A DNA stretch of 28,801 nt from Candidatus Lindowiibacteriota bacterium (GTDB taxonomy: Bacteria; Lindowbacteria; 2-12-FULL-62-27): positions 1 to 28,801 of the forward strand of contig JAHFCY010000010.1 in the NCBI GenBank assembly GCA_023249255.1, in the 5' to 3' direction. The translations under genes were made by a program, and so were the position numbers. Position 1 is the stretch's first letter. Each line of letters opens with the position of its first letter. The notes beneath the pieces are model-generated. The model did not search any database, had not been told where the DNA came from, and worked only from the letters and a program-made list of their open reading frames with translations. Shown here in pieces: positions 15,141 through 25,250 of this stretch.

Positions 15141-16793
15141 CTACGGTTGAGACGGCGCCGGAAGATTTCGCAGTTTGGTTTCGACGGAGCTGTTCTGATT
15201 TTTTTCAAGCGAACGAAGATATGAATTCTGGGCGTCCTGAATCGATCCCATGGCGGCATGGACGTCTCCGAGATGTTCGAGGATGATCGGATCCGGCAGA
15301 ATTTTTGACGCGCGGTCGAGAAATTCCAGCGCAAGCCTGAGTTTGCCCTTTTTGAAATAGACCCAGCCGAGGCTGTCCAGGTAGTAGGCGTTCGCCGGTT
15401 CCTTCTCAAGAGCCTTCTTCAGCAATCGTTCCGCCTCGGACAGCCGAACGCCTTTTTCCGCGAACATGTAGCCCAGATAGTTGAGGGCATCGGTGTTGGT
15501 CGGATCGACGGTCAGCAGGGATTCAAATGTGCGCTCGGCCTGATCGAACTGGCCAAGCCGGTGCTGAAGTTCGCCGACTGTGAAGAGGACCTGGGCATTT
15601 TTGGAATCGAGCCGCAGGGACTCCCTGAGCGCCTTCAGCGCACGGGTGTCGTCTTTCATCGCCAGATACGTGAATCCGATGAGCGTCTGAATCTCGGGAT
15701 TGTTGCGCATGCGCTTGGCGGCCTCGCCAAACTGTTCGATGGCCTCCGCGTGCCGGTTTTGTTTCAGCTCAATATAGCCGATCTGAACGTAAGGCTGGCC
15801 GAGTTCCGGAAAATCTTTGGCAAGTGCCAAAAAAATCCCGCGGGCCTCGTCATCCCGTTCGGAGTCGACGAGGAGCTGGCCGAGTCGATATCTGTTCTGC
15901 AGGGCGGCCGGAGAGACCCGGGCCAGCCGGCGGCGCACGTCAATCGCGGTCGGCGTATCCTGCATCAATTCCGCCAGACTTGCGCGCTGGGCCAGGGCTT
16001 CCGTATTCTCCGGATCGACATCCAAAAACCGGTCGTAGTAGGACGCGGCCGCCTCGGATTTTCCACGCTGTTCCTCGAGAATCGCGATGGTGAACAATCC
16101 CAGGCGGTTCTGCGGATCCACGTCGAGCAATTTTCTCAGGATTGATTCCGCCTCGTCCATCTTCCCGCCGTCGAGGAGCGCGACTGCGTATCGCGTGAGA
16201 CCCTCGGGATCCGAGGGATTCCGCTCAATGTATTTTTTGAACGACTCGATCGCGCGCGGCGTCAATCCCTGTTTCAACTGGAGATTCCCCAGCTGATAAA
16301 GCGCTTCATCGTCCGCACCGCCGATGTTGAACGCCTTCATCAGGGCTTCTTCCGCTTTCTCGTTCTCACCGCGGACGAGATAAATTTTCCCGAGCAGGAA
16401 ATAGACGGACGGTTTGGGAGGATAATGTTGAATCAAATATCGAAGCGCTTCTTCGGCGCGGGTCAGGTGACCGGCGTAGGCCATCGACTCGGCGTAAAGC
16501 CGCCGCGTTTCCATGCTGTCCATGCCTCCGGAAATCGCCTCCTGCGCGGCCGATGCAGCCTCGTCGTAATGCCCGCCTTCGAACGAATAGACGGCCCGGC
16601 TCCAGGCCATGAGCGACTGGGGAGACGGAGGGTTGGACGAAGACGGCAAAGACGGGATAGGAGGTGGAGCCGGAACACTGCTCCGGGCCGGGGCGTGCGA
16701 TGCGGTAACGCAGCCCAATGGGACCCATGCAAGGAGGCTGACACCCGCCAGAGCGGCGATCTGACTGATGCGCATGTTGAAACGGAAACTCAT
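15141..16793 (-). CDS. TPR-repeat lipoprotein (550 aa)
   Basis: The N-terminus carries a lipoprotein signal (ISQIAALAGVSLLAWVPLGC, lipidated Cys28), a Pro/Ser-rich linker (about 36-58) and then TPR repeats covering most of residues 60-540, at least ten units. Examples are YFLLGKIYLVRGENEKAEEA and LNYLGYMFAEKGVRLSEAE. The final repeats include ANAYYLDSLGWVYFKKGKL, common in outer-membrane TPR scaffolds. It is expected to be a periplasm-facing lipoprotein that docks partner proteins. TadD is also a TPR lipoprotein, but it is much shorter and this gene is far from the tad locus. A start six codons downstream (ATG 16775) is possible. Confidence 0.88.
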   Translation of the reverse strand: MSFRFNMRISQIAALAGVSLLAWVPLGCVTASHAPARSSVPAPPPIPSLPSSSNPPSPQSLMAWSRAVYSFEGGHYDEAASAAQEAISGGMDSMETRRLYAESMAYAGHLTRAEEALRYLIQHYPPKPSVYFLLGKIYLVRGENEKAEEALMKAFNIGGADDEALYQLGNLQLKQGLTPRAIESFKKYIERNPSDPEGLTRYAVALLDGGKMDEAESILRKLLDVDPQNRLGLFTIAILEEQRGKSEAAASYYDRFLDVDPENTEALAQRASLAELMQDTPTAIDVRRRLARVSPAALQNRYRLGQLLVDSERDDEARGIFLALAKDFPELGQPYVQIGYIELKQNRHAEAIEQFGEAAKRMRNNPEIQTLIGFTYLAMKDDTRALKALRESLRLDSKNAQVLFTVGELQHRLGQFDQAERTFESLLTVDPTNTDALNYLGYMFAEKGVRLSEAERLLKKALEKEPANAYYLDSLGWVYFKKGKLRLALEFLDRASKILPDPIILEHLGDVHAAMGSIQDAQNSYLRSLEKNQNSSVETKLRNLPAPSQP

Positions 16794-16835
16794 CCTGAAT
16801 CCATTATCCCGGATTGAGAATGAGATGCAACATTT

Positions 16836-17477
16836 TTATTTTTTCTTCGCTGGCTTGTCGACGACCACGACGGCATACCGCACATACAGGTTGTCCGCAT
16901 CGACGGCAGCGCCGAAGCGCGTATCGGCCGCCTCGCCATGCCAGATGTCGTCATTGGCATTGTGGGGTCCGACGACCTGTTCAGAGTTTCCCCGCGAGAT
17001 GATCCACACCACGTCGCGGATGTTGCTCGAATCATCGTCCGGCGTCAGACGCCGCTTGTCGCCCTCGCGCTTCGTGACATAGAGAATCCGGCAATTGATT
17101 GGCGTATCGGAAATCTGCGAGGGAAATCTGCTGTCGACGAAAATATTGCCGTAGGCCGGCTGACTGCGCGAGAGATCCAGTCGCCAATTTTCCGGCAGGC
17201 GCGGCATGCGAATGCTGATGTTCCGCATGCCGTCGTACGGGTCATCGTTATCGACCCAGATCGTAAAAACAATCCGCTGTCCGACTTTGTATCCTCTCCT
17301 GGGCGGGACCGGGTTGGCGGCGCTGTCGAAGCGGGCCTGAAGCCCAAGCCCGACGACGTCGACGGACGGCGGCTGCACAGACTCTTTTTCGACCGGCGGA
17401 TCGGGGAACTGGTCCGCGCGGGCGATCGTAACGACAGGAAAAATCAGAACGGCGACGAGCAGACTGCGTGAGAACAT
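16836..17477 (-). CDS. Secreted hypothetical protein coupled to atpC (213 aa)
   Basis: A signal peptide (MFSRSLLVAVLIFPVVTIARA) is followed by an unrecognised domain with VGQRIVFTIWVDNDDPYDGM, NISIRMPRLPENWRLDLSRS and DDIWHGEAADTRFGAAVDAD. The last stretch, with its short Asp-rich turns, resembles beta-sandwich domains of exported carbohydrate-active proteins, but no family can be named. The tail is Lys-rich (DKPAKKK). ATG 17477 shares one base with the atpC stop (TGATG), so it is probably translated by coupling to atpC, an odd position for an exported protein. A TTG at 17480 would start one codon earlier. Confidence 0.75.
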   Translation of the reverse strand: MFSRSLLVAVLIFPVVTIARADQFPDPPVEKESVQPPSVDVVGLGLQARFDSAANPVPPRRGYKVGQRIVFTIWVDNDDPYDGMRNISIRMPRLPENWRLDLSRSQPAYGNIFVDSRFPSQISDTPINCRILYVTKREGDKRRLTPDDDSSNIRDVVWIISRGNSEQVVGPHNANDDIWHGEAADTRFGAAVDADNLYVRYAVVVVDKPAKKK

Positions 17478-17890
17478 CAAGAACGGGCGGTAAGCCGCGA
17501 AAGATTTAGACGAAGCTGCGCCCTGGCGTATGCGGAACGTGCGCGATCCAGATCCGTCCCGCGCTCGTGAGACTTGATCCGGCCCGATGCGCGTTTGCGG
17601 GCTTCGTCGGCGCGTGCGGCGTCGATTTCCTCCGGGAATTCCACCGTGCGGGCGATGACGGTCACGCCTTCCGGCAGGACTTCCGCATAACCGCCGGTGA
17701 GAGCGAATGCCCGTTCTTTCCCGTCCGGCACGCGAAAATTTCCGGCGCCAACATGGAGAATCGCCAAAAGCGGCGCGTGGCCGGCCAGCACGCCGAAATG
17801 TCCGGACTGACCGGGAAGGCGGACGTGCTCGACCTCGCCGTTAAAGAGCTCCCGATTCGGAGTGACGAGACGCAGAGGAAAATGCTTCAT
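17477..17890 (-). CDS. atpC: F1 ATP synthase epsilon subunit (137 aa)
   Basis: The protein starts with a beta-rich domain (RLVTPNRELFNGEVEHVRLPGQSGHFGVLAGHAPLLAILHVG), characteristic of AtpC, then ALTGGYAEVLPEGVTVIART. A C-terminal helical pair (EEIDAARADEARKRA... YARAQLRLNLSRL) follows. The subunit joins the rotor stalk and its C-terminal helices regulate ATP hydrolysis. Length is normal. It lies 7 bp after atpD with no strong RBS, so translation is likely coupled, and its stop overlaps the start of the next gene. Confidence 0.95.
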   Translation of the reverse strand: MKHFPLRLVTPNRELFNGEVEHVRLPGQSGHFGVLAGHAPLLAILHVGAGNFRVPDGKERAFALTGGYAEVLPEGVTVIARTVEFPEEIDAARADEARKRASGRIKSHERGTDLDRARSAYARAQLRLNLSRLTARS

Positions 17891-17897
17891 GGAAGAG

Positions 17898-19388
<1,491 letters not shown>

Positions 19389-19420
19389 ACGCGCCCGCGT
19401 CCCGGCTGCAGCCGCCTCTC

Positions 19421-20284
19421 CTACTTCAACGCCTCCGCCCCGCCTACGATTTCGGCGAGCTCCTTCGTGATGCCCGCCTGACGCGCGCGGTTGTACAGAA
19501 GCGTCAGATCGGCCCGAAGATCCACGGCGTTATCGGCGGCATTCTCCATGGCCTGCATTCGCGCCGCCTGCTCGGCCGAATATGATTCAAGAAATATCGT
19601 GAAAATCTGAACTTCCATGTGCTGCTTGATCAGGTTCGTCATGATCTCCTCCGGATCATCTGGTTCGTAGATGTAATCGGACCGGTGGGCCGGCGGAAGA
19701 TCAGCGGGAGAAAACGGCAGAAGTTTTTCGACCACTAATTTCTGGGCGACCGCCGATTTGAACTCATTGTAGATCACGTACAGCGCCGAGGGCAGATTTC
19801 GCAAATAGTCGTCGACCAGATTCGTGGCCACCTGTGCGCCGTTGGCAAATTCGAGCGTGCGGAAAAAATCCTGCATCGAGCCGAACGTTTCCACCGGATG
19901 GACCTTGAAATACCCGAGAGCCTTGCGTCCCACCAGATAAAACCGGATCGGCGCATCGCTCTCATGCTCCTCGATGAACCGACGCGTCCTGCGAAAAATC
20001 TGAGCGTTGAAAGAGCCGCATAACCCCCGGTCGGCACTGACAACCAGGCACGCAATACCCTTTCCGGGCGGATTGGGACGGAGGAGGGGGTGCAAATCGG
20101 ACGGAACGCGCGCGGCGACCGACGCCATGACCGACCGAAGATGCCGGGCGTACGGCCGGGCCGCCATCATTCGCTCCTGCGCTTTGCGCAGTTTCGCCGC
20201 CGCCACCATCTTCATCGCACGGGTGATCTGCTCAATGTTCTTGACCGCGCCGATGCGTTTTTTAATGTCGCGCAGCGTGGCCAT
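19421..20284 (-). CDS. atpG: F1 ATP synthase gamma subunit (287 aa)
   Basis: The product starts MATLRDIKKRIGAVKNIEQI followed by TRAMKMVAAAKLRKAQERM, the conserved N-terminal helix of AtpG. It contains VVSADRGLCGSFNAQIFR and ends with MQAMENAADNAVDLRADLTLLYNRARQAGITKELAEIVGGAEA, the C-terminal rotor helix. The two helices form the rotating shaft inside alpha3beta3. ATG 20284 lies one base after the atpA stop. The open frame extends 64 codons further upstream, but that is out-of-frame atpA sequence. The gene ends 116 bp before atpD, the largest gap in the operon. Confidence 0.97.
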   Translation of the reverse strand: MATLRDIKKRIGAVKNIEQITRAMKMVAAAKLRKAQERMMAARPYARHLRSVMASVAARVPSDLHPLLRPNPPGKGIACLVVSADRGLCGSFNAQIFRRTRRFIEEHESDAPIRFYLVGRKALGYFKVHPVETFGSMQDFFRTLEFANGAQVATNLVDDYLRNLPSALYVIYNEFKSAVAQKLVVEKLLPFSPADLPPAHRSDYIYEPDDPEEIMTNLIKQHMEVQIFTIFLESYSAEQAARMQAMENAADNAVDLRADLTLLYNRARQAGITKELAEIVGGAEALK

Positions 20285-20285
20285 C

Positions 20286-21800
20286 CTACGCCGCCTGCGA
20301 GCGACCGGCGTTGAACGACCGGATCGCCTCATCGATCTGGCCGCGGATCTGATCCGCGAGTTCCTTTTTTTCTGTAATCGTTTTCGGAATGTCCGGGTGG
20401 GACCGCTTGACATACTGAACGAAATCATCTGCAAACGGGCGGATCTTGTCGAGCGGGACATCGTCCAGGTGGCCATTCACGCCGAGGTAAATTCGGAGAA
20501 CCTGTTCGGCCAATGGAAGCGGCGCGTAGAGACCCTGTTTGAACAGATCGACCAGCCGTTCGCCCCGATTCAGCGTGGCGCGGGTGGTCTTGTCCAGTTC
20601 CGTTCCGAACTGCGCGAACGCGGCGAGTTCCCGGTACTGGGCCAGATTCAACCGGAGGCGGCCGGCCACCTGTTTCATGGCCTTGGTCTGAGCGTTCCCG
20701 CCTACGCGGGACACCGACAGACCAACATTGATGGCGGGTCTCACGCCGGAATAAAACAAATTTGCTTCGAGAAAAATCTGCCCGTCGGTAATCGAAATGA
20801 CGTTGGTCGGAATGTAGGCCGAAATATCGCCGGCCTGGGTTTCGATGATCGGCAGAGCCGTGAGACTGCCGCCGCCCATCTGATCGTTTAATTTGGCCGC
20901 GCGCTCAAGCAGACGCGAGTGGAGATAAAACACGTCGCCCGGATAGGCTTCGCGTCCCGGCGGACGGCGGAGAAGCAGGGCTATCTGCCGATAGGCGACC
21001 GCGTGCTTGGAGAGGTCGTCATAGATGACCAGCGCATGCTGACCGTGATCGCGGAAATATTCTCCCATGGCCGCACCTGCGAACGGAGCGAGATACTGAA
21101 GCGGCGCGGGATCGGAGGCCGAAGCGCAAACCACGATCGAATACTCCATCGCATCGTGATCCTTCAGCGTCTGCACGACCTTCGCCACCGTCGACCGTTT
21201 CTGGCCGATTGCGACGTAAATGCAGTACACGCCCTGGCCTTTCTGATTGATAATCGTATCAAGGGCAATGCTGGTCTTACCTGTCTGTCTGTCACCGATA
21301 ATCAGCTCACGCTGGCCCCGACCGATCGGAATCATGGCGTCGATGGCGGCAATCCCCGTCTGTAGAGGCTCCTTCACCGGCTGACGCTCCACGACGTTCG
21401 GAACATTTTGCTCAAGTTCACGCAGTTCCTCCGCCACAATATTCGCGCCACCGTCCAGTGCTTTGCCGAGCGGATCGACAACTCGACCGAGGAGCGATTT
21501 GCCGGCCGGAACGGAGGCGATCCGTCCCGTCGCCCGGACTTCGTCACCCTCTTTCACAAGCACGTCAGATCCGAGCAGCACTGCGCCGACGTTGTCCTCC
21601 TCCAGATTCAGCGCGATGCCGGTCAGGCCATGCGGGAATTCGAGAAACTCTCCAGATGCGACATCATTCAGTCCGTGAATGCGCGCGATGCCATCGCCGA
21701 CGTAGAGCACGACGCCGACGCTTCGGGACTCAAGCCCCTTCGGAGCCTCCCCGATTTTTTGCTTGATAATCGATGCGACTTCTTCCGGTTTGATATACAT
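20286..21800 (-). CDS. atpA: F1 ATP synthase alpha subunit (504 aa)
   Basis: The non-catalytic nucleotide-binding subunit. It has the N-terminal beta-barrel ([20 protein letters not shown]), Walker A GDRQTGKT (169-176), [40 protein letters not shown] and the family signature [17 protein letters not shown] with the arginine finger. Length and start are standard. GAGGTGA lies 8 nt before ATG 21800. It follows atpH by 18 bp and is followed by atpG after one base. Confidence 0.98.
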   Translation of the reverse strand: MYIKPEEVASIIKQKIGEAPKGLESRSVGVVLYVGDGIARIHGLNDVASGEFLEFPHGLTGIALNLEEDNVGAVLLGSDVLVKEGDEVRATGRIASVPAGKSLLGRVVDPLGKALDGGANIVAEELRELEQNVPNVVERQPVKEPLQTGIAAIDAMIPIGRGQRELIIGDRQTGKTSIALDTIINQKGQGVYCIYVAIGQKRSTVAKVVQTLKDHDAMEYSIVVCASASDPAPLQYLAPFAGAAMGEYFRDHGQHALVIYDDLSKHAVAYRQIALLLRRPPGREAYPGDVFYLHSRLLERAAKLNDQMGGGSLTALPIIETQAGDISAYIPTNVISITDGQIFLEANLFYSGVRPAINVGLSVSRVGGNAQTKAMKQVAGRLRLNLAQYRELAAFAQFGTELDKTTRATLNRGERLVDLFKQGLYAPLPLAEQVLRIYLGVNGHLDDVPLDKIRPFADDFVQYVKRSHPDIPKTITEKKELADQIRGQIDEAIRSFNAGRSQAA

Positions 21801-21818
21801 CAGCAGTTCACCTCGTTT

Positions 21819-22352
21819 TTAATGAAACAATCGCCGCAGACGGTTCAGGGCGCTGCCATACCAGACGCGGCTTCCGATGCGAAGATTCATTCCGCCCAGA
21901 ATCGGCGGGCGGGTTTGTTCAACAATGCGGATGTGAAGCCGGAGCATTTCGGCCAGACGGCTTCGGATACGCTCCCGCGTCTGCTCCGGCAAGGCCGCCG
22001 CCGTTTCCAGCACGACGGTCTGAATGCCCTCGCGCTGTTCACGCTCCTCCAAATAGACTTCATGGATGGAATCCAGAAGGTTCATGCGATTGTCTTCAAT
22101 GAGAAGCGTGATCAAATTGATGAGGATCGCCGTGCCGCCCAATTTTGTGAAAATTTCCCTGGCCAGATCAATCCGCCGGGGTTTGGGAACACGCGGATCT
22201 TTCAGAACGGCCGGCAGGGAGGGCGTATGGATGCACGTCTGTCTCCAGCCTTCAAGCGCGTCGGCAATCACCGTGCGATCGCGGGGCGACGCATCGGCGA
22301 GGGCACGGGCGTACCGGCGGGCCAGCGTGCGGACGCCAAGCGCGGACGACAT
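21819..22352 (-). CDS. atpH: F1 ATP synthase delta subunit (177 aa)
   Basis: The delta (OSCP) subunit links F1 to the peripheral stalk. LARRYARALADASPRD near the start and the C-terminal TVVLETAAALPEQTRERIRSRLAEML ... GGMNLRIGSRVWYGSALNRLRRL pattern are typical. ATG 22352 is chosen because the family start is here; the frame runs 41 codons upstream, but that part is out-of-frame upp. Only one base separates it from the upp stop. The usual upstream partners (atpB, atpE, atpF encoding a, c and b) are absent, so the F0 genes must be elsewhere. Confidence 0.95.
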   Translation of the reverse strand: MSSALGVRTLARRYARALADASPRDRTVIADALEGWRQTCIHTPSLPAVLKDPRVPKPRRIDLAREIFTKLGGTAILINLITLLIEDNRMNLLDSIHEVYLEEREQREGIQTVVLETAAALPEQTRERIRSRLAEMLRLHIRIVEQTRPPILGGMNLRIGSRVWYGSALNRLRRLFH

Positions 22353-22353
22353 G

Positions 22354-22992
22354 CTATTTTTCCGTCCCGTAGAGCCGGTCGCCGGCATCGCCCAACCCGG
22401 GCAGGATGTATCCGCGGGAATTGAGGCCCTCATCAAACGCCGCCGTGTAAACCGGAACGGTCGGATGAACTGCAAAAAACCGCTCGCAACCTTCCGGCGC
22501 CGCGAGAAGGCACAAAAACGAAATGTGTTTTGCCCCGGCGCGTTTGCAGAGCGTTACGGCGTGCGCCGCGGAGCCGCCCGTCGCCAGCATCGGATCCAGC
22601 ACGATGGTTTCAGCCTCGGCCAGATTCGGGGGCAGTTTGCAATAATACTCGACCGGTTGAAGCGAAACTTCGTCGCGATAAATTCCGATGTGTCCCACTC
22701 CGGCCTGGGGAATCAGCCGGTGTACGCCTTCGAGCATGCCCAATCCCGCGCGCCAGATCGGAACGAGCGCGAGCCGGCGGGCGAGTTTTAATCCTTTTGC
22801 ATTTTTCCCGAGCGGCGTCTCAACTGAAATCGAGCGGGTCGGCAAATTCTGCGTCATCTCGAACACCATGAGCGCCGAGATTTCGGACAGAAGCTGGCGG
22901 AAATCCCGGTTGGGTGTGCGGCGGTCCCGCATGGTCGTCAATTTTTCCTGAATGAGCGGATGGGAAATCGTCCGAAGATATTTGAAGCGCAT
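22354..22992 (-). CDS. upp: Uracil phosphoribosyltransferase (212 aa)
   Basis: Converts uracil and PRPP to UMP in pyrimidine salvage. Motifs are IWRAGLGMLEGV (about 79-90), the PRPP loop VLDPMLATGGSA (131-142) and the uracil-binding GYILPGLGDAGDRLYGTE at the C-terminus. Full length. ATG 22992 is the family start (MRFKYLRTISHPLIQEKLT); an upstream in-frame extension to 23040 overlaps the end of the DUF501 gene and is rejected. It stands 5 bp after the DUF501 gene and one base before atpH, so salvage and F1 genes are probably co-transcribed. Confidence 0.97.
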   Translation of the reverse strand: MRFKYLRTISHPLIQEKLTTMRDRRTPNRDFRQLLSEISALMVFEMTQNLPTRSISVETPLGKNAKGLKLARRLALVPIWRAGLGMLEGVHRLIPQAGVGHIGIYRDEVSLQPVEYYCKLPPNLAEAETIVLDPMLATGGSAAHAVTLCKRAGAKHISFLCLLAAPEGCERFFAVHPTVPVYTAAFDEGLNSRGYILPGLGDAGDRLYGTEK

Positions 22993-22997
22993 GGCCG

Positions 22998-23609
22998 TCA
23001 CACCGAAACGCCGGCCGAAAGGCGGTCGCAGTCGCGGCAATCAGCCAGATCCGTCAGAAACTCCGGGTGAGACTGAATAACCGGATGCGAGCCGCAAACG
23101 AGATGAAACGCCGCATGGGCATGAAGACATTTGATGTGGGAAAAATCGGCAACGCCGGCAATGCCGGCTCGATCCAGCGTCTGCGCCACGGCCGGCCGCG
23201 ATCGGCGGAGGCGGCGCATCCGGTCGGCGCCAATCATGCGACGGCGGCGACGAATGTATTCTTCATGAAGTTCCATGAGAGGCTGGCGAATTTCCGGGCT
23301 GGACGAAACTTCCGACTCAACGCGCTTGATCCATCCCGCAGACTCCAGCCGGCTGATGTGGCGGATCAGCCGCGGGCAAGTCAGCCAGTAAAGTGTTGTG
23401 AAAATTCCGGCGGGCTTTGGTTCGACGCCTCCGGATGTCTGAAAATTCGAGACGGGAGTTGTTTCAATCACGATCGGATAACCGGCCGGGCAACGGCGAA
23501 TGGGTCTGAACGGGCGAATCCGGCGGCGTGAAAGCTGGCGGGAAACAATACTCGAATCGTCCGGAACAGGGCGCGCCGCCACCGCCGTTTCACTCACGTC
23601 TCTGGCCAT
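22998..23609 (-). CDS. DUF501 family protein (203 aa)
   Basis: The family is recognised by CPAGYPIVIETTPV, then FTTLYWLTCPRLIRHISRLESAGWI (the most conserved block), HEEYIRRRRRM and the C-terminal GVADFSHIKCLHAHAAFHLVCGSHPV with its clustered Cys and His. The function of DUF501 is unknown. The Cys/His-rich segments might bind a metal, but that is inference. The N-terminal 30 residues are less conserved, so the start at 23609 is tentative. It begins 6 bp after the S1-domain gene and ends 5 bp before upp. Confidence 0.85.
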   Translation of the reverse strand: MARDVSETAVAARPVPDDSSIVSRQLSRRRIRPFRPIRRCPAGYPIVIETTPVSNFQTSGGVEPKPAGIFTTLYWLTCPRLIRHISRLESAGWIKRVESEVSSSPEIRQPLMELHEEYIRRRRRMIGADRMRRLRRSRPAVAQTLDRAGIAGVADFSHIKCLHAHAAFHLVCGSHPVIQSHPEFLTDLADCRDCDRLSAGVSV

Positions 23610-23615
23610 CCCGCG

Positions 23616-24023
23616 TTATCGGCGAAACCGACTGATCTTCTTGCCGGTACGCCTCGCCTCACGATTTCGACGAAGATCTGCCTGAGCCCGTTCAGAATTG
23701 ATCATGAATTTTTTCAGCTTTTCCTCAAACACATCCTGCACACTCTGCTCGGCGCCGGCGCCGCCAATTTTCTTCTTCAACGGCTCGACCACTTTTGCCG
23801 ACAGCTCAAGCCGGCCGCCGCGATTCTGGAGAACCTTGACCTGAAACTTGTCTCCCAACACGGCATAATCACTGACATTCTTGACGAACTCGTTTGCGAT
23901 TTGCGACACATGAACGAGTCCTTCCTGACCGCTGGGCAATTTCACGTAAAGCCCAAAAGCAGCAACTTTAACGACTTCCGCCTCAACCACATCACCCACA
24001 GAACCCGAACCACCAACTGTCAC
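23616..24023 (-). CDS. S1 RNA-binding domain protein (135 aa)
   Basis: One S1 domain occupies residues about 8-75: GDVVEAEVVKVAAFGLYVKL, EGLVHVSQIANEFVKNVSD, then LGDKFQVKVLQNRGGRLELSAK. The FGLYV and LVHVSQI stretches are the RNA-contacting strands of the OB fold. The tail (76-135) is charged and basic (RRNREARRTGKKISRFRR). Single-S1 proteins of this size (YugI/GSP13-like) associate with ribosomes or RNA; the exact role is unknown. GTG 24023 has GAGG 4 nt upstream. A good promoter lies 40-75 bp upstream, so this is probably the first gene of the long leftward unit. Confidence 0.88.
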   Translation of the reverse strand: MTVGGSGSVGDVVEAEVVKVAAFGLYVKLPSGQEGLVHVSQIANEFVKNVSDYAVLGDKFQVKVLQNRGGRLELSAKVVEPLKKKIGGAGAEQSVQDVFEEKLKKFMINSERAQADLRRNREARRTGKKISRFRR

Positions 24024-24069
24024 TTGACCTCAACTCCTCTTTTGTTAGTGTGAAATTCACAAGCCGCTG

Positions 24070-24098
24070 ATTATGGGTAACGTGACGGTATATGTCAA
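24070..24098 (-). promoter_or_regulatory. Sigma70-type promoter for the S1-DUF501-upp-atp unit
   Basis: On the minus strand a consensus -35 TTGACA (24093-24098) is followed after exactly 17 bp by CATAAT (24070-24075). Transcription would start near 24063, giving a leader of about 40 nt before the S1-domain start, including its Shine-Dalgarno. This is the best promoter match in the window. I saw no other good promoter between here and the tRNA. Confidence 0.75.
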
Positions 24099-24152
24099 GT
24101 TCAGGGCGGGAAAAATTCGAGAGGCGGCGGCCACAATTTCATTAACCGGCGC

Positions 24153-24180
24153 TTGCGTGTCAGCCGCTTTCCAGTATTAA
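24153..24180 (+). promoter_or_regulatory. Candidate promoter of rmlA, giving a leaderless mRNA
   Basis: TTGCGT at 24153-24158 and TATTAA at 24175-24180 are 16 bp apart. The expected start site, about 7 nt after the -10, falls at 24187-24189, on the GTG start of rmlA. No Shine-Dalgarno precedes that GTG, which agrees with leaderless translation. It is divergent from the S1 promoter, about 55 bp apart. Confidence 0.45.
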
Positions 24181-24188
24181 ATGGCGCC

Positions 24189-25250
24189 GTGAAAGCACTC
24201 GTGCTATCCGGAGGAAGGGGGACCCGGCTTCGGCCCATCACTCACACGTCGGCCAAACAGCTCATCCCCATCGCGAACAAGCCAATCCTGTGGTACGGCC
24301 TCGAGGCAATCGCGCAGGCCGGTATCCGGGATGTGGGAATCATCGTGGGCGACACCGCGGCCGACATTCGGGCGTCCGTCGGAGATGGATCGCGCTTTGG
24401 AATTCGAGCGACGTACATTCCGCAGGACGCGCCGCTGGGACTGGCGCACGCAGTCTGGACCGCCCGCGAGTTTCTAGGCCGCGAACCGTTTTTGATGTTT
24501 CTCGGAGACAACCTCATCAAAGATTCCCTGAAATCCCTGGTCGACCGATTCTCGCGGGAGAAACCGAACGCCCTGCTTCTTCTTGCGCCGGTGCCGAACC
24601 CGTCAGCCTTCGGCGTCGTGGAATTGTCAGGCGAACGGATCGTCCGGCTGATTGAAAAGCCGGCGGATCCTCCGTCGAATCTGGCGTTGGTCGGGGTCTA
24701 TCTGTTCGACTCGTCCATTTTTGACGCGATCACGCGTTTGAAACCGTCGGGCCGGGGAGAACTGGAAATCACGGAGGCCATTCAGCTCCTGCTGGACGAC
24801 GGCAAAAAAATGGCCCATCAAAAGATCGAGCGCTGGTGGAAAGACACTGGGAAAAAAGAGGACCTACTCGAGGCAAACCGGTTTGTGCTGAAAGAAATGG
24901 AAGACGACAACATTCAAGGCGAAGTCGAGCAGTGTGAAATCCGCGGGCCACTCGCTGTCGGCAAAGGCACGCGTCTCATCCGGTGCCGGATCACGGGTCC
25001 GTGCGTCATCGGAGAGCACTGCGTCCTGGAAGACAGCACCATCGGGCCGTTCACGTCCATCTCGTCGAACGTGCGAATCGTCCGAAGCGAAATCAACCAC
25101 AGCATCCTACTGGAGGACGTCAGGCTGACGAATCTGCCGAGGCCCCTTGCGGACAGCCTGCTCGGCCGGGGCGTGCAGATCACGCGCGACAATTCCTGCG
25201 AGGGAAGCCTTCGGATCATGGTCGGCGATCAGGGCGAGATCCAGTTGTGA
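24189..25250 (+). CDS. rmlA: Glucose-1-phosphate thymidylyltransferase, long form (353 aa)
   Basis: The sequence follows the long RmlA (StrD-like) type. It has ALVLSGGRGTRLRPITHTSA (nucleotide loop at 8-15), KQLIPIANKPILWYGLEAI, LMFLGDNL and KPSGRGELEITEAIQ. After about residue 240 comes a left-handed beta-helix-like tail with GPLAVGKGTRLIRCRITGPC and CVLEDSTIGPFTSI. The enzyme joins glucose-1-phosphate and dTTP to make dTDP-glucose, the first step to rhamnose and other dTDP-sugars. The length near 353 and the C-terminal hexapeptide region separate it from the short (about 290 aa) form. GTG 24189 fits the family start; no RBS is visible. Its stop overlaps rmlB by 4 bp. Confidence 0.92.
   Translation: MKALVLSGGRGTRLRPITHTSAKQLIPIANKPILWYGLEAIAQAGIRDVGIIVGDTAADIRASVGDGSRFGIRATYIPQDAPLGLAHAVWTAREFLGREPFLMFLGDNLIKDSLKSLVDRFSREKPNALLLLAPVPNPSAFGVVELSGERIVRLIEKPADPPSNLALVGVYLFDSSIFDAITRLKPSGRGELEITEAIQLLLDDGKKMAHQKIERWWKDTGKKEDLLEANRFVLKEMEDDNIQGEVEQCEIRGPLAVGKGTRLIRCRITGPCVIGEHCVLEDSTIGPFTSISSNVRIVRSEINHSILLEDVRLTNLPRPLADSLLGRGVQITRDNSCEGSLRIMVGDQGEIQL

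Noticed and set aside
15141-16793. TPR lipoprotein as the missing TadD
   Set aside because: It is about twice the usual TadD length, lies on the other strand and clusters with housekeeping genes rather than with the tad locus.
20007-20891. 294-codon plus-strand frame
   Set aside because: Antisense to atpG and atpA; no recognisable domain and no RBS.
21408-22424. 338-codon plus-strand frame
   Set aside because: Antisense to atpA and atpH; no domain, and composition is that of a shadow frame.
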